Made by a program: the position numbers and the translations under genes. A stretch of DNA of 64,000 nucleotides from UBA11740 sp049273695. GTDB lineage: Bacteria; Acidobacteriota; Blastocatellia; Pyrinomonadales; Pyrinomonadaceae. Location of the stretch: positions 186,001 through 250,000 of the forward strand of contig JBASRE010000048.1 in the NCBI GenBank assembly GCA_049273695.1, written 5' to 3'. Shown in pieces: positions 8,576 to 17,599 of this stretch. Each line of letters opens with the position of its first letter. The first letter of the stretch is position 1. Below the pieces are notes generated by a model. It ran no database searches and was not told the origin of the DNA. It worked only from the letters and a program-made list of their open reading frames with translations.

Positions 8576-9997
8576 TCATCCGCTGCGGGATGGCTCTTTT
8601 ATCAGGCGCCGCGGAATACGGACAGAGGCGGCGCGCAACTCTTCGGCGTTGCGCTTCCGTTTCTCTTCCCGTTTTTCTTTCATCAGCACAGCGCCCACCG
8701 CGACAAAGATAAAATAGAAAACCAGAACTTGCGCGCGCTGTCGATACGCCGTACCGACGTTTCCCTGAAAAACTGAGTAAGCCAGAGTCAGCATTGAAGT
8801 GAAAATCAAAATGGGGGACATCTGTCGCAGACGATATTTGATCGAAAACCAGATCCCCAGGATCAAAAGTGGAAACGCGGCCCACCAAATCACCATTTCC
8901 GGCAGCGTCAAGCTTTGGCGCAACGAACCCAATTGCCACGGAAACGGCGCGAACAGCAGATAAACCATTCCCATTGGAATTGTAGTCAGTGCCCCCGTGG
9001 CCGTCGAAACGTCCACGTCTCTGCCAAAACCCGATTGGGCCGATCTCGCCGCATCATGACGGGTGCGCTGAAGCTGTTCAAAGTCGGCGTACGATTCGAC
9101 TTGAATATTGGCGTATCTGGTAACCCCAAAATATGTCAGGGATAGAGCGAGCAGAACTACTACCACCAATTGACGGGCCAGGCTTTGCACGGTCACTTCG
9201 CGCATGCCAATTACGAAGGCGGCCACCACGGCTACCAATAGCATGTAGAAAACATAAAAGCGGAAAGCCAGCACACCCAGCAACGAGAAAACGAGTACCG
9301 CTATCCACGGCCCGCTAAGTTTTTGTCCGAGCTTGATTGTCGCGAGGATGGTGAGCGCCAAAAACAGCACGATGGGCCCGTCCTTTAGCCCCTGCGAAGA
9401 CCATAAAACGAGCGATGGATAAAAGCCGACTGCAATACCGGCCACCTCGGCGACTCGGCGATTGTTGAAAACCTGTTTGGCGGCCAAAAAGATCACAGGG
9501 GCCGTGGCCGCGCCCAGCACTGCATTCACGAACTGAACCGCAAGCATGTTTCGTCCGAGCATGCCGTAAATAACCGCAACCATGGACACCATTCCCCACC
9601 CTGAGCGGTAACTCTTGCCCACGAAGCGATCAACGTTTAGTTGAGCAAACTTATCGCCACTCCAGGCGAGCAATTGCTGCTGGCCGGTAAAATCGTAAGT
9701 CCAGGCATCACCCCCGAAAAAGTCCTGCGCGTTTACGGCAAATATCGCGGCCCCGATCATGATTCGGATCAGGAGCGCCAACAGAAACAGCTTTAAAAGA
9801 TAGGCGCCGTGGGACGGCTCGCGCCGGATAATTACCCCGACAATTGCGGCCAGAAGGCCACACAGCAGCAGAGCGGAACCACAGTGAAACACTGTCACCG
9901 GTCCGTACTGAGACGCATAGGGAGCGGCCAAAGTCGGCACAAACAGCAGGATTGCAACCGAAATCACGAAAGCGAGGAATGCAATAACGCCATTCAT
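8576..9997 (-). CDS. Polytopic membrane protein, probable GT-C (GT39/PMT-like) glycosyltransferase
   Basis: 473 residues with about ten or more hydrophobic segments spread from residue 4 to 435 and a basic C-terminal tail (MKEKREEKRKRNAEELR). An extracytoplasmic loop after the third or fourth helix has FFGGDAWTYDFTGQQQLLAW, which resembles the acidic loop of GT-C enzymes that use a polyprenyl-phosphate sugar donor. FYPSLVLWSSQGLKDGPIVLFLAL is also typical of this kind of protein in glycan loci. It could modify the glycan on the periplasmic side. A Wzy-type polymerase is an alternative, since those also have about 10-12 helices and a large periplasmic loop. The start is ATG 9997; it lies 18 nt after the acyltransferase gene. 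Confidence 0.6.
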   Translation of the reverse strand: MNGVIAFLAFVISVAILLFVPTLAAPYASQYGPVTVFHCGSALLLCGLLAAIVGVIIRREPSHGAYLLKLFLLALLIRIMIGAAIFAVNAQDFFGGDAWTYDFTGQQQLLAWSGDKFAQLNVDRFVGKSYRSGWGMVSMVAVIYGMLGRNMLAVQFVNAVLGAATAPVIFLAAKQVFNNRRVAEVAGIAVGFYPSLVLWSSQGLKDGPIVLFLALTILATIKLGQKLSGPWIAVLVFSLLGVLAFRFYVFYMLLVAVVAAFVIGMREVTVQSLARQLVVVVLLALSLTYFGVTRYANIQVESYADFEQLQRTRHDAARSAQSGFGRDVDVSTATGALTTIPMGMVYLLFAPFPWQLGSLRQSLTLPEMVIWWAAFPLLILGIWFSIKYRLRQMSPILIFTSMLTLAYSVFQGNVGTAYRQRAQVLVFYFIFVAVGAVLMKEKREEKRKRNAEELRAASVRIPRRLIKEPSRSG

Positions 9998-10015
9998 GGG
10001 ATTAGGATAAGACGC

Positions 10016-10741
10016 CTAGATATCATCGGGCAAATCCGGCCTCGTCTTCCTTTCGATCAGGAACTTGTCGTCAGCATTGAGCTCTTTTATGCGCTTGGCC
10101 GGCACGCCTGCGATTAACCAGCCTTCACCATCCACGCTCGTGGTTACTACCGCGCCTATCCCGACGATGCATCGTGACGGAATGGCACTGCCGGGGGCCA
10201 TGCGAATCTCTGAGCCGACGTAAGCAAAATCGCCCACGCTGATCGGAAGAGTTCGCTGGCGGTTATGGGTCCAGAGTGAAGAGTTGCGCCCACCGATGAT
10301 CGTACGCCGTCCAATCGTGACTCGATCGGTAAAGTCAATCTTGTGCCCGGTCGTGATAATGCTTCCCGGTCCGAGCAAGAAACGCGGATCAATCGGGTTC
10401 ACCACCTCAGGTTCAGGGATCGAGTTTATTTCATTCAGCCGCAGCAGTTCGGCATACCGTCCGAGGTTTACTTCTTCTCCACCGCGAATGATATTCAGGT
10501 GCCCGATCCGTACGTGGTCTCCGCACGTTAGTTTCTGCACGCCGATTATCAGATTCAGATGACCGATCTTTGTATCGTCACCGATTTCGCCGTCGCGCGC
10601 TTCGACAATGCTTAATCCAATCCGCACTCGTTTGCCGATCCGGTAGCCAAAGAACAGCCGGTAGCACGGCCGCTTTAAAAACGACGGAAGGAAAGCGAGT
10701 AGTCCGAGGACGAACAAACGGAATTTACCTGGACGGTGCAT
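10016..10741 (-). CDS. Left-handed beta-helix (hexapeptide) acyltransferase
   Basis: 241 residues. A short amphipathic/hydrophobic N-terminus (FRLFVLGLLAFLPSFL) is followed by many hexapeptide turns: IGDDTKIGHLNLIIG, CGDHVRIGHLNIIRG, then VTIGRRTIIGGRNSSLWTH, VGDFAYVGSEIRMAPGS and IGIGAVVTTSVDGEGWLIAGVPAKRI. The last is the classic end of LbH O- or N-acetyltransferases. The repeats run with a short interruption at about residues 100-130. It probably transfers an acetyl group from acetyl-CoA to a sugar of the glycan made here. The start ATG at 10741 is clear. It is placed between an epimerase gene and the GT-C-like gene in one minus-strand operon. The acceptor sugar is unknown. Confidence 0.8.
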   Translation of the reverse strand: MHRPGKFRLFVLGLLAFLPSFLKRPCYRLFFGYRIGKRVRIGLSIVEARDGEIGDDTKIGHLNLIIGVQKLTCGDHVRIGHLNIIRGGEEVNLGRYAELLRLNEINSIPEPEVVNPIDPRFLLGPGSIITTGHKIDFTDRVTIGRRTIIGGRNSSLWTHNRQRTLPISVGDFAYVGSEIRMAPGSAIPSRCIVGIGAVVTTSVDGEGWLIAGVPAKRIKELNADDKFLIERKTRPDLPDDI

Positions 10742-10779
10742 GGAGAATCGGCTTTTAGAGGTTCCTAATCGGAAACTGT

Positions 10780-11901
10780 TTATCGGACAAGTTGACGCGT
10801 TTCCAGTTCGGCGGTGGCCTTACTCACCTGATCCTCAGGTGTTTGCTCGCGCACCCACTTTAGTAACTCGGGAATTCCCATTTCGAGTGTGACTCGCGGC
10901 GCATAGCCGATCCGCTGCCGAGCCCGCGAGATGTCCGCCACGCAATGGCGAATGTCACCCTCGCGATAGCGCGACACAATTTCGGGCGAGATGTTTTTGC
11001 CTAGTCCTTCCGCCAGAAGACCGGCAATTTGCCGCACCGAGGTCGGTACGCCAGTGCCGATGTTAACGACCTGGTAATCCGCGCCGTCTGTTTCAAGGGC
11101 GAGCAGGTTGGCCTGCACGATGTCGCTGACGTGCACAAAGTCTCGCGTCTGTTCGCCATCCTCGAAGATCACCGGAGGCTGATCGTTCAGCAGTCGCGCT
11201 GAGAAAATCGCGCAGACACCCGTGTAAGGATTCGACAAGGCCTGCCGCGGGCCGTACACATTAAAATAACGAAGTGCAACCGTCGGAATTCGGTATGCCC
11301 GTCCTACGACAAGGCAAAACTGCTCTTGATCCTGTTTAGTGATTGCGTATACCGAAGTCGGATGCAACGGCTTGTCCTCGCGAGTCGGCGCCGGCATAAG
11401 CTGCGAACTGCAATTGTGACACTCCATCTCCCAACGGCGTTCCGACAACTGCGTTTCCGGGCGCAGGTGAGGATACACCGTGCCGCACCTGGCACAGGTG
11501 TAAGCACCCTCGCCGTAGATTGACATCGAAGAGGCTACAACCAGTTTCCTGATACGATCCTTGTATCGAAGAAGAGTCTGTAAAAGGACTCCGGTGCCCA
11601 GGTCGTTCGCGCGCACGTAGCGATCAATTTCATACATCGATTGACCGACACCAACTTCGGCCGCCTGATGAAAGACCGCATCCACGTCCTTCAGGGCGCG
11701 ATCGACTGTTTGTTGATCGCACACATCGCCGTGAATAAATTCCGCTTCCGGATTCACGTGTTGTGGCGAACCGTTGCTGTGGACCTGCGGAACCAGCAAA
11801 TCAAGGACGCGCACCCGGTGGCCCTGCTCGATCAGTGCGTCGGTAAGATGCGACCCAATAAAGCCTGCGCCTCCGGTGACCAGAATGTTCAACTTTTCCA
11901 A
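10780..11901 (-). CDS. NAD-dependent sugar epimerase with an inserted four-cysteine zinc-ribbon-like segment (dTDP-L-rhamnose 4-epimerase-like)
   Basis: 373 residues, extended SDR: LVTGGAGFIGSHLTDAL at the start, ASSMSIYGEG at the active site, and YAITKQDQE giving the Tyr-x-x-x-Lys pair. Between the serine and tyrosine motifs there is an insertion of about 45 residues with CARC and CHNC pairs, which should bind a metal. I recall this layout in proteins annotated as dTDP-L-rhamnose 4-epimerase (WbiB type). That would suit a locus that makes dTDP-L-rhamnose and would give dTDP-6-deoxy-L-talose, but it is a family memory and untested here. The start is TTG at 11901; a weak GAG lies about 7 nt upstream. 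The next gene on the same strand is the hexapeptide acyltransferase, which could act on the deoxysugar. Confidence 0.8.
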   Translation of the reverse strand: MEKLNILVTGGAGFIGSHLTDALIEQGHRVRVLDLLVPQVHSNGSPQHVNPEAEFIHGDVCDQQTVDRALKDVDAVFHQAAEVGVGQSMYEIDRYVRANDLGTGVLLQTLLRYKDRIRKLVVASSMSIYGEGAYTCARCGTVYPHLRPETQLSERRWEMECHNCSSQLMPAPTREDKPLHPTSVYAITKQDQEQFCLVVGRAYRIPTVALRYFNVYGPRQALSNPYTGVCAIFSARLLNDQPPVIFEDGEQTRDFVHVSDIVQANLLALETDGADYQVVNIGTGVPTSVRQIAGLLAEGLGKNISPEIVSRYREGDIRHCVADISRARQRIGYAPRVTLEMGIPELLKWVREQTPEDQVSKATAELETRQLVR

Positions 11902-11926
11902 TGCTTATCTCGCGGAAAGATTTGGA

Positions 11927-12859
11927 TCAAAACTCGGTAGCAGTACGAGTCAGAGCAGGCTTTTTGGCCCAAATTGTCATGTACACGCCGGCGCCGCGCT
12001 GTTTGCCGAGCCAGTTAATGGCCCGTGCAGCGTTGAATTCAAGCCGCTTCGCCAGGCTCATGTCCTCGGCCGGCACGGTCACCGTTCCACCCATGGAAAG
12101 CTCGATTAAATCAAATCCGACCCGGGTTAACAAATGCCTCAAAGATTTCGGGTTAAAGCCCTGGACGTGGTACGGGGGGAAAGTCGGCGCCAGATTCAGC
12201 ACCCAGTCGCGGCCCCGCGCGCGCATGTATACATTGCCCGCTTGCATGTAGAGACCATCCTCGTTGGGCGCATCAAAATAGAAGACGCCGTTGGGCTTGA
12301 GCACGCGCGATACTTCAGTCAGCGTGTTGAACGGCTCGTACAGATGTTCGATGACGCCGTTCATGATCACCGCGTCGAACGAGGCGTCGGCGAACTTCAT
12401 CTGCTCTAAGGTGCCAAGTCGGGCCTCGACGCCGAAATTCTTGCGCGCCCATTCGACATACTCGGGCGAAGGATCAAGTCCGACGCATTCCCAACCGGCT
12501 TCGCGCGCCGCCCACAGCAACTCGCCGCGACCACAGCCGATATCCAGAATATTTCCGCGCCGCCCCAGCCGGGATTCGATGCCGCTTATCAATTGCCGGC
12601 TGTTCTGTTTCTTTTGCTCGAGATCGTGAGCGCTGAAATAAGATTCGGTATCGGCGTAGATTTCCTCGACGCCCTCTTTGGGAAACGGCATCGGATGCGG
12701 ATAGAGGTGCGTGCATGAGTCACAACGGACGATCTCGATGCGAACGCCGAGGCGGTTGCGGTGGGCCGCGCCGCCGCGCCAGCCCACATGTGAGCGCGTA
12801 GTGCCGCCGCAGGCAGCGCACGGCATCTCGCGAAGCTCGAACTGAGGCGTTTGTCCCAC
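11927..12859 (-). CDS. SAM-dependent methyltransferase with N-terminal zinc-binding cysteines
   Basis: 310 residues. The N-terminus has CAACGG (about residues 14-19) and CDSCTHLYPHP, a paired-cysteine module that often precedes class I methyltransferases of the Methyltransf_23 kind. The SAM domain follows: ILDIGCGRGELLWAAREAGWECVGLDPSPEYVEWA (motif I and II), FDAVIMNGVIEHLYEPFNTL (motif IV) and LKPNGVFYFDAPNEDGL. It probably methylates a sugar or lipid-linked glycan intermediate in the cytoplasm. The start is GTG 12859, one base after the stop of the glycosyltransferase at 12861, so translation is tightly coupled. The acceptor is unknown. Confidence 0.8.
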   Translation of the reverse strand: MGQTPQFELREMPCAACGGTTRSHVGWRGGAAHRNRLGVRIEIVRCDSCTHLYPHPMPFPKEGVEEIYADTESYFSAHDLEQKKQNSRQLISGIESRLGRRGNILDIGCGRGELLWAAREAGWECVGLDPSPEYVEWARKNFGVEARLGTLEQMKFADASFDAVIMNGVIEHLYEPFNTLTEVSRVLKPNGVFYFDAPNEDGLYMQAGNVYMRARGRDWVLNLAPTFPPYHVQGFNPKSLRHLLTRVGFDLIELSMGGTVTVPAEDMSLAKRLEFNAARAINWLGKQRGAGVYMTIWAKKPALTRTATEF

Positions 12860-12860
12860 G

Positions 12861-13937
12861 TTAAGCTAATGCCGCTTTGAAAGCCCCAATAATTTTTTCG
12901 GTGTTCCCAGCCAGGGTGTACTGATAAGCAGATTCGGCCGCCGCCCGCGACATGCGACGGCGCAACCCGGAATCCTGAATCAGCCTTTTCAGGTATTCGA
13001 CCCATTCATCATCGGAATTGGCCAGAAATCCGGTCACGCCGTGCTGAATCACTTCGGGGTTTGAACCGAGTGGCGTGGCCACGGTGGGAATTCCCAACGC
13101 CAGGTATTGCGCCGTCTTCATGTAGAACTTCCACTTGTTCCATTCATTGAGAGGTAACGGCACCATTCCCACCTGCATCTTTCGCAGGTCCTCAACTTCA
13201 GTTTCGGCGCTCCACGGTTGCGCCGTGTAGTTCACTCCCGGCAGATTGAAATCAGTGCCGCCGATTAGATGCACGCGATGCGCTACTTGTTCAGCGAGGC
13301 GGCGGAGCGCTCCCGAGATAACTTGAATGTTCTTCACCGTCGTCGGACTTCCGCTCCAGCCGATGCAGACTTCGCCGGGTTGCGACTCAACCAACTCAGG
13401 CCGATAAACATATCGTCGCGTGTCGACCACGCTGGGAACTTGCCAAATGTTTTGATTGAACTGCGAAACGTAGCTGCGAATCTGCGTAGAGTTGACCATC
13501 ACGACCTTTGCCAGGCGGCAGATGTCGGCAATCTTTCCAAAGAATTTCAGGTAGGACCACAATCCGTTTGAGGGACTGCGATAAGGCACAAACAGCGGGT
13601 CATCCAGCTGATAAATTATGGGGAGGCCGCGCCGGGCGATTTTCTTTTCGAAGAATGCGGGGCCCAGCAATGCTGCTTCGCGATAGACAAAAACGGCGTC
13701 ATAGTCGTCGAGATTATCGACCACCTCCATTCGATCGCGATAGGCCTTCACCATCTCGGCGGCTTTTTGAAACTGATGCCCGGGTGCGTACAGAATCTCG
13801 TGCAGACGCTCAGTCTCAAACGGCGCCCAATGCAGATTTATCCCCGCGGGCTTTAGAACATCCTCCCAAAGCTCAATGCTGCCTCGCTGACCGGGAGCAA
13901 AACCGGCGCGATTGGGGACTAACGTTAGAACTTCCAT
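12861..13937 (-). CDS. GT4-like glycosyltransferase
   Basis: About 358 residues from the ATG at 13937 (MEVLTLVPNRAG). A TTG two codons earlier (13943) is also in frame and would overlap the upstream stop by 3 nt, but the ATG is the simpler start. The C-terminal half has the GT-B donor-domain pattern: CIGWSGSPTTVKNIQVI, then YLALGIPTVATPLGSNPEVIQHGVTGFLA, where the usual first glutamate of the E-x7-E motif is replaced. The N-terminal half is less conserved (PGQRGSIELWEDVL, YDAVFVYREA). It should add a sugar to the lipid-linked chain on the cytoplasmic side. It is packed between another GT4 gene and a methyltransferase with essentially no spacers. Confidence 0.8.
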   Translation of the reverse strand: MEVLTLVPNRAGFAPGQRGSIELWEDVLKPAGINLHWAPFETERLHEILYAPGHQFQKAAEMVKAYRDRMEVVDNLDDYDAVFVYREAALLGPAFFEKKIARRGLPIIYQLDDPLFVPYRSPSNGLWSYLKFFGKIADICRLAKVVMVNSTQIRSYVSQFNQNIWQVPSVVDTRRYVYRPELVESQPGEVCIGWSGSPTTVKNIQVISGALRRLAEQVAHRVHLIGGTDFNLPGVNYTAQPWSAETEVEDLRKMQVGMVPLPLNEWNKWKFYMKTAQYLALGIPTVATPLGSNPEVIQHGVTGFLANSDDEWVEYLKRLIQDSGLRRRMSRAAAESAYQYTLAGNTEKIIGAFKAALA

Positions 13938-13939
13938 CG

Positions 13940-15238
13940 TCAAATTGGGGCAGATGCGGCCCGCACTGCTCGGTCGTGGAACAACCGCTCGTACAAACGC
14001 CGATAGCGCACGCTGCCAACAGTTTCCAAGTTGAATTCAGCGTGGGCCGTGGCGCGGCAACGCGCGCGGATTGTTTCGTCGGCGAGCAGCGCATCCAACT
14101 GCTCCAAAGCGCGGCCATAACTTGCCTCGTTGAATTCGCTGATCAATATGCCAACGCCATGAGTTGTAAGCAACTCGTCAACGTCGCCGACGCCGGTATT
14201 GGCAATCACCGGCAGGCCCGCGGCCAGGTATTCCGCGATCTTGGTCGGCGACGAAGACTGCTTTGAATAACACGCCTTGATGAACGAAATGGCCGCGTCG
14301 GCCGCGGAAAGATGTCGCGGGACATCTGCGGGCGCGACCGTGCCGACAAAAAAATCCGCTTCAGCAATTCCGCGCGCGCGCAATTGTTCAGTCACCGTTT
14401 CGCGCGGACTCTGCGTCAGAATCAGCGAAAAAGTTCGGGCATCGCGGCGATGAGCCGCGGCGAGGAACCCCGCCATTTCGTCAGTGAGGTACCAGCCCCC
14501 GAACGAGCCGACGTAAGCAATGACCCGCCGGCCGTGCAACTTAAGCTCCTCACGGATTGCATTCCGCGCGTCGGCGCCGGCGGCTTCGAACCTGGCGAGG
14601 TCAACACAGCACGGAATCAATTCAATGGGGCGGCCGCTTTCATCGGTGTCGGTCCGGCCCGGGAACAGAATCTCTCGCGCTTTGCTGGTCAGCACGACGA
14701 AAGCGTCGGCAGTTAGGAACAAATGGCGTTCGACCCGTTTCAAGCCTCGATACAAGTACCCATTGGCAGGCCACACACCTGCGTCGGTGTACTCTTCGGG
14801 CATGAACCCGCGAATATCAAAAATCAATCGGGCGTTACGAATCCTTCTGGCGAGGGCGCACATCAACGCCGGCACATGATTCCGCGCATGCAGGACATTG
14901 ACCTGCTCACGTTTCATCAGTCGTGCTATCCGCAATGTTCCCGCCGCGACGTCAAAGAGGGTCGCGGGCAATGTCGGCCGCTTGTGATACTTCAACCAGT
15001 GCCAACTGATCCCCTCTGCCGCCAACGTCTGCGTCTGCTCATGTAACTCTTCAGCGCTCCAACGCTTTTCGAATTGAGGTTCGAAAGTTAGCAGACTGAC
15101 GCGGACGCCGCCCGCGACCAAAGCCCGCAGGTACGGGAGCACCTGAGTCTGGACCAGAGGCTCGCGGAGACCGAAGTAACACACGTACAACGTGCTTACG
15201 TTCGTGTTACTTTCTTTCCCTGGACCGTCGATCCTCAT
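13940..15238 (-). CDS. GT4-family glycosyltransferase
   Basis: 432 residues. The N-terminal domain reads LYVCYFGLREPLVQTQVLPYLRALVAGGVRV, a common GT4 start in capsule loci, followed by VNVLHARNHVPALMCALA and FDIRGFMPEEYTD. The C-terminal domain has VIAYVGSFGGWYLTDEM, RGIAEADFFVGTVAPADVPRHLSAADAAIS and SPTKIAEYLAAGLPVIANTGVGDVDELL, which matches the donor-binding E-x7-E region. ATG 15238 is the start. It lies 9 nt after the GT2 gene and is followed immediately by the next glycosyltransferase. Donor and acceptor cannot be read from the sequence. Confidence 0.85.
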   Translation of the reverse strand: MRIDGPGKESNTNVSTLYVCYFGLREPLVQTQVLPYLRALVAGGVRVSLLTFEPQFEKRWSAEELHEQTQTLAAEGISWHWLKYHKRPTLPATLFDVAAGTLRIARLMKREQVNVLHARNHVPALMCALARRIRNARLIFDIRGFMPEEYTDAGVWPANGYLYRGLKRVERHLFLTADAFVVLTSKAREILFPGRTDTDESGRPIELIPCCVDLARFEAAGADARNAIREELKLHGRRVIAYVGSFGGWYLTDEMAGFLAAAHRRDARTFSLILTQSPRETVTEQLRARGIAEADFFVGTVAPADVPRHLSAADAAISFIKACYSKQSSSPTKIAEYLAAGLPVIANTGVGDVDELLTTHGVGILISEFNEASYGRALEQLDALLADETIRARCRATAHAEFNLETVGSVRYRRLYERLFHDRAVRAASAPI

Positions 15239-15247
15239 TGGATTTGT

Positions 15248-16249
15248 TTACTTCGTGCGTAAATCGCTCCACGCATCACGCACTAACCACGCAGTAGATC
15301 CAATCGCCACCGATAAATCGATAACAGTCAGGATCGCCATTATCACGACCAATCGCGCCATGTTGCGCGCCGGGTTCGCCGGATAGGTCGTGCGGTTGCG
15401 CAGGATAGATTTCGCGGCCCGGGCCATCATCATCCCGAGCCATAAACCTGCCGGAACCACCAGCCACCACCAGCCTGCGAAGACCGCCGGCGCTGCAAAG
15501 AGAAGCAAGAAAGCGTAGCGCTTGAAGATCGCCAATTGCCACTCTCGCCACAACCCCGCGCGAATGTTGTGGCGCGCATACGTGGTAAATCGCCTGAATG
15601 TGCGCCACAGATTTGGTTGCAGGTTCCAGTGCACGATTGCATCCGGCGCGTACGCGACGCGAAAACCGGCAGCTTCGACCTTACGCATGAACAGCAAGTC
15701 TTCGGCCGAGCGCAAATCCTCCGGAAAGCCGCCAACTTCTTTAAAGACTCTGCGGTCGATTAACGTTGAGGCGATGGATCCGAACCGGCCAAGCATTCCA
15801 TCGATTTCTTGTGGCGCCGGCACGTAAGCGATCGACGCGCACTCTTTGAAAAAGGTATCCGTCACCGGCTCATACGAGCCAAAAACGAGGTCTGCCATTT
15901 CCTGCTCAGCTTTGATCGCCAGCTTCTCCAGCCAATTTGGCTCGGGTCTTATCCCGCCATCAATGAACGCGATCCAATCGCATCGGGAATTCCCCACGCC
16001 GACGTTTCGCCCCTTACCAGGCAGGGCGCGTTTCTCGCGCAACAGTTTTGCCGGGGCTCCCGCGGCAATCAGTTGCTCGACAATGTCTGTAGTGCCATCG
16101 GTTGAACCGCCGTCAGTAATCACGATTTCCGTCGGGAGCAGAGTCTGATTCATGAGACCTTCGATCAGCGTCCGGACTGAACTCGCTTCGTTGAGAACCG
16201 GCACGACGACGCTGATTCCAGAGACTCTCGAAGGTGTGCTGTCTTGCAT
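15248..16249 (-). CDS. GT2-family glycosyltransferase with C-terminal membrane segments
   Basis: 333 residues. GT-A fold signatures: ISVVVPVLNEASSVRTLIEGL, TDGGSTDGTTDIVEQL, RNVGVGNSRCDWIAFIDGGIRPEP (nucleotide and metal binding) and GGFPEDLRSAEDLLFMRKVEAAGFRV (acceptor/base region). After residue 245 there are hydrophobic stretches (FAAPAVFAGWWWLVVPAGLWLGM and LVVIMAILTVIDLSVAIGSTAWL) that would anchor it in the inner membrane. The layout resembles membrane-bound GT2 enzymes that act on polyprenyl phosphate or lipid-linked sugars. ATG 16249 is the start, 9 nt after the Gfo/Idh gene's stop. Confidence 0.87.
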   Translation of the reverse strand: MQDSTPSRVSGISVVVPVLNEASSVRTLIEGLMNQTLLPTEIVITDGGSTDGTTDIVEQLIAAGAPAKLLREKRALPGKGRNVGVGNSRCDWIAFIDGGIRPEPNWLEKLAIKAEQEMADLVFGSYEPVTDTFFKECASIAYVPAPQEIDGMLGRFGSIASTLIDRRVFKEVGGFPEDLRSAEDLLFMRKVEAAGFRVAYAPDAIVHWNLQPNLWRTFRRFTTYARHNIRAGLWREWQLAIFKRYAFLLLFAAPAVFAGWWWLVVPAGLWLGMMMARAAKSILRNRTTYPANPARNMARLVVIMAILTVIDLSVAIGSTAWLVRDAWSDLRTK

Positions 16250-16258
16250 TCCGGAGGA

Positions 16259-17302
16259 TTAGGCTGGAGCGGAGGCCGCGGCACTAATAAGTTTAAAGTT
16301 CCCGCTTTCCTTAATCGAGTGCTGGGCGGCTTCCAGGATTCTGACGACGCGTAAGCCGGCCTCGCCGTCCGTCAAAGGCTTGCGACGGCTGCGAATTGAA
16401 TCGAGAAACTCGGCGACGACGTGGTGCAACGCCTCGGTCGCGTCGAGCTTCGGCGCCCAGACGTCGCCGGTGCGGTAACTGACCAGGGTTTGATAATCAG
16501 CTTCGCGATCACCGATCCGATTCGCCGTCACGCCTTTGTCGTAAACGCGCACCTTCTCAGTCGGTTCGATGTCGTCGTAGAGAATCATCTTGCGCGCGCC
16601 GGCGATCAGCGTGCGGCGAATCTTCACCGGAGCCAACCAGTTGAAATGGAAGTGCGCGATGAAATCGTCAGCGAACTTCATCACGAGATACGCGATGTTT
16701 TCGATGCCGGGTTCAATGTGACAACTGCCCAGCGCGCTGACGCCGATCGGCTGCCGCTCGATCAGGTAATCCATGATTGAAAGGTCATGCGGCGCCAGAT
16801 CCCAGAGCACGTTGATGTCTCGCTGAAACAAACCGAGGTTGATGCGTACCGAATCGAAATACAACAAGTCGCCCAGTTCGCCACTCGTCAGCAGTTCTTT
16901 TATCTTGCGCACGGCGCCCGTGTAAACGAACGTATGATCGATCATCAGCGCGAGACGATTTTGCTCAGCCAAGGCGATCAGCTCTTCCGCTTCACGAGCA
17001 GTCGATGTCAGCGGCTTTTCTACCAGCACGTGCTTGCCCGCGAGCAACGCTGCTTTCGTGATTGGGTAATGAGTGGCCACCGGCGTGACCACAGCGATCG
17101 CATCAAGCTGGCGATCGGCCAGCAGCTTTTGATAGTCGTTAGTGGTACGCGCGGCCGGGTAGCGACGGCCCATCGCGTTGAGACGCGCCTCGTCCGTGTC
17201 ACAGATCCAGCGAATCTCCGCCGCCTCGTTCTCGGCAAAATTCCGCAGCAGATTCGGCCCCCAATAACCGCAGCCGATCACGCCAATGGTTGTCGCTGAC
17301 AC
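16259..17302 (-). CDS. Gfo/Idh/MocA-family oxidoreductase
   Basis: 347 residues, two domains. The N-terminal Rossmann domain has IGVIGCGYWGPNLLRNF and the EKP motif (GKHVLVEKPLTSTAREA, about residue 95), which binds NAD(P) and orients catalysis. The C-terminal alpha/beta domain has LWDLAPHDLSIMDYL, where the histidine is the usual catalytic one. Such enzymes in glycan loci oxidise or reduce a nucleotide-linked sugar, for example at C3 of UDP-GlcNAcA. A partner for that pathway, a PLP aminotransferase and a WlbB-like acetyltransferase, lies at 28500-30170, so a 3-amino-3-deoxy sugar route is possible but unproven. The start is GTG 17302. It is the first gene of the minus-strand run that ends at the window's left edge. 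Confidence 0.85.
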   Translation of the reverse strand: MSATTIGVIGCGYWGPNLLRNFAENEAAEIRWICDTDEARLNAMGRRYPAARTTNDYQKLLADRQLDAIAVVTPVATHYPITKAALLAGKHVLVEKPLTSTAREAEELIALAEQNRLALMIDHTFVYTGAVRKIKELLTSGELGDLLYFDSVRINLGLFQRDINVLWDLAPHDLSIMDYLIERQPIGVSALGSCHIEPGIENIAYLVMKFADDFIAHFHFNWLAPVKIRRTLIAGARKMILYDDIEPTEKVRVYDKGVTANRIGDREADYQTLVSYRTGDVWAPKLDATEALHHVVAEFLDSIRSRRKPLTDGEAGLRVVRILEAAQHSIKESGNFKLISAAASAPA

Positions 17303-17369
17303 GGGTAGAGAGGATAGCTTTCATCGAGGGAAAAGGGAATTAGCTAGTAAGTTGCGATCTGTGGCGATT

Positions 17370-17511
17370 GAGGTGCCAGTTTTGTCACCTCAAAATTAGC
17401 TGACGCGTTAGGAGATCGAGGGGATATCACAAATTGTGACATCTCAACTTTGAAATTCTCGAAGCGGGTGCTCGGGACCCGTCTAACTTTGAGGTCACAA
17501 ATTGTGACCTC
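17370..17511. promoter_or_regulatory. Three palindromes upstream of the ORF6N gene
   Basis: The spacer between the Gfo/Idh gene and the ORF6N gene (17303-17599) contains three palindromes of one design. At 17370-17391 GAGGTG and CACCTC close an imperfect 22-bp site. At 17423-17443 GATATCACAA and TTGTGACATC flank a single A. At 17491-17511 GAGGTCACAA and TTGTGACCTC flank a single A and match perfectly. The last two share the core TCACAA-A-TTGTGA. Regularly spaced 21-bp palindromes with this symmetry look like operators for a dimeric DNA-binding protein. The obvious candidate is the adjacent ORF6N product, but that link is inference. I see no convincing sigma-70 promoter among them. Confidence 0.6.
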
Positions 17512-17599
17512 CAATTTCTTAAGAGTCGGATTAAGTTAGTAATGATTTGTTACATGGTTTCTTGTCGAAGGCTTCCACTATTATGTCGCTGAAACGCTC

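Noticed and set aside
16259..17302. Firm assignment of the Gfo/Idh protein as WlbA/WbpB
   Set aside because: The family fits but its opening differs from the WbpB proteins I recall, and the gene is not beside the aminotransferase and acetyltransferase. It was left as a family-level call.
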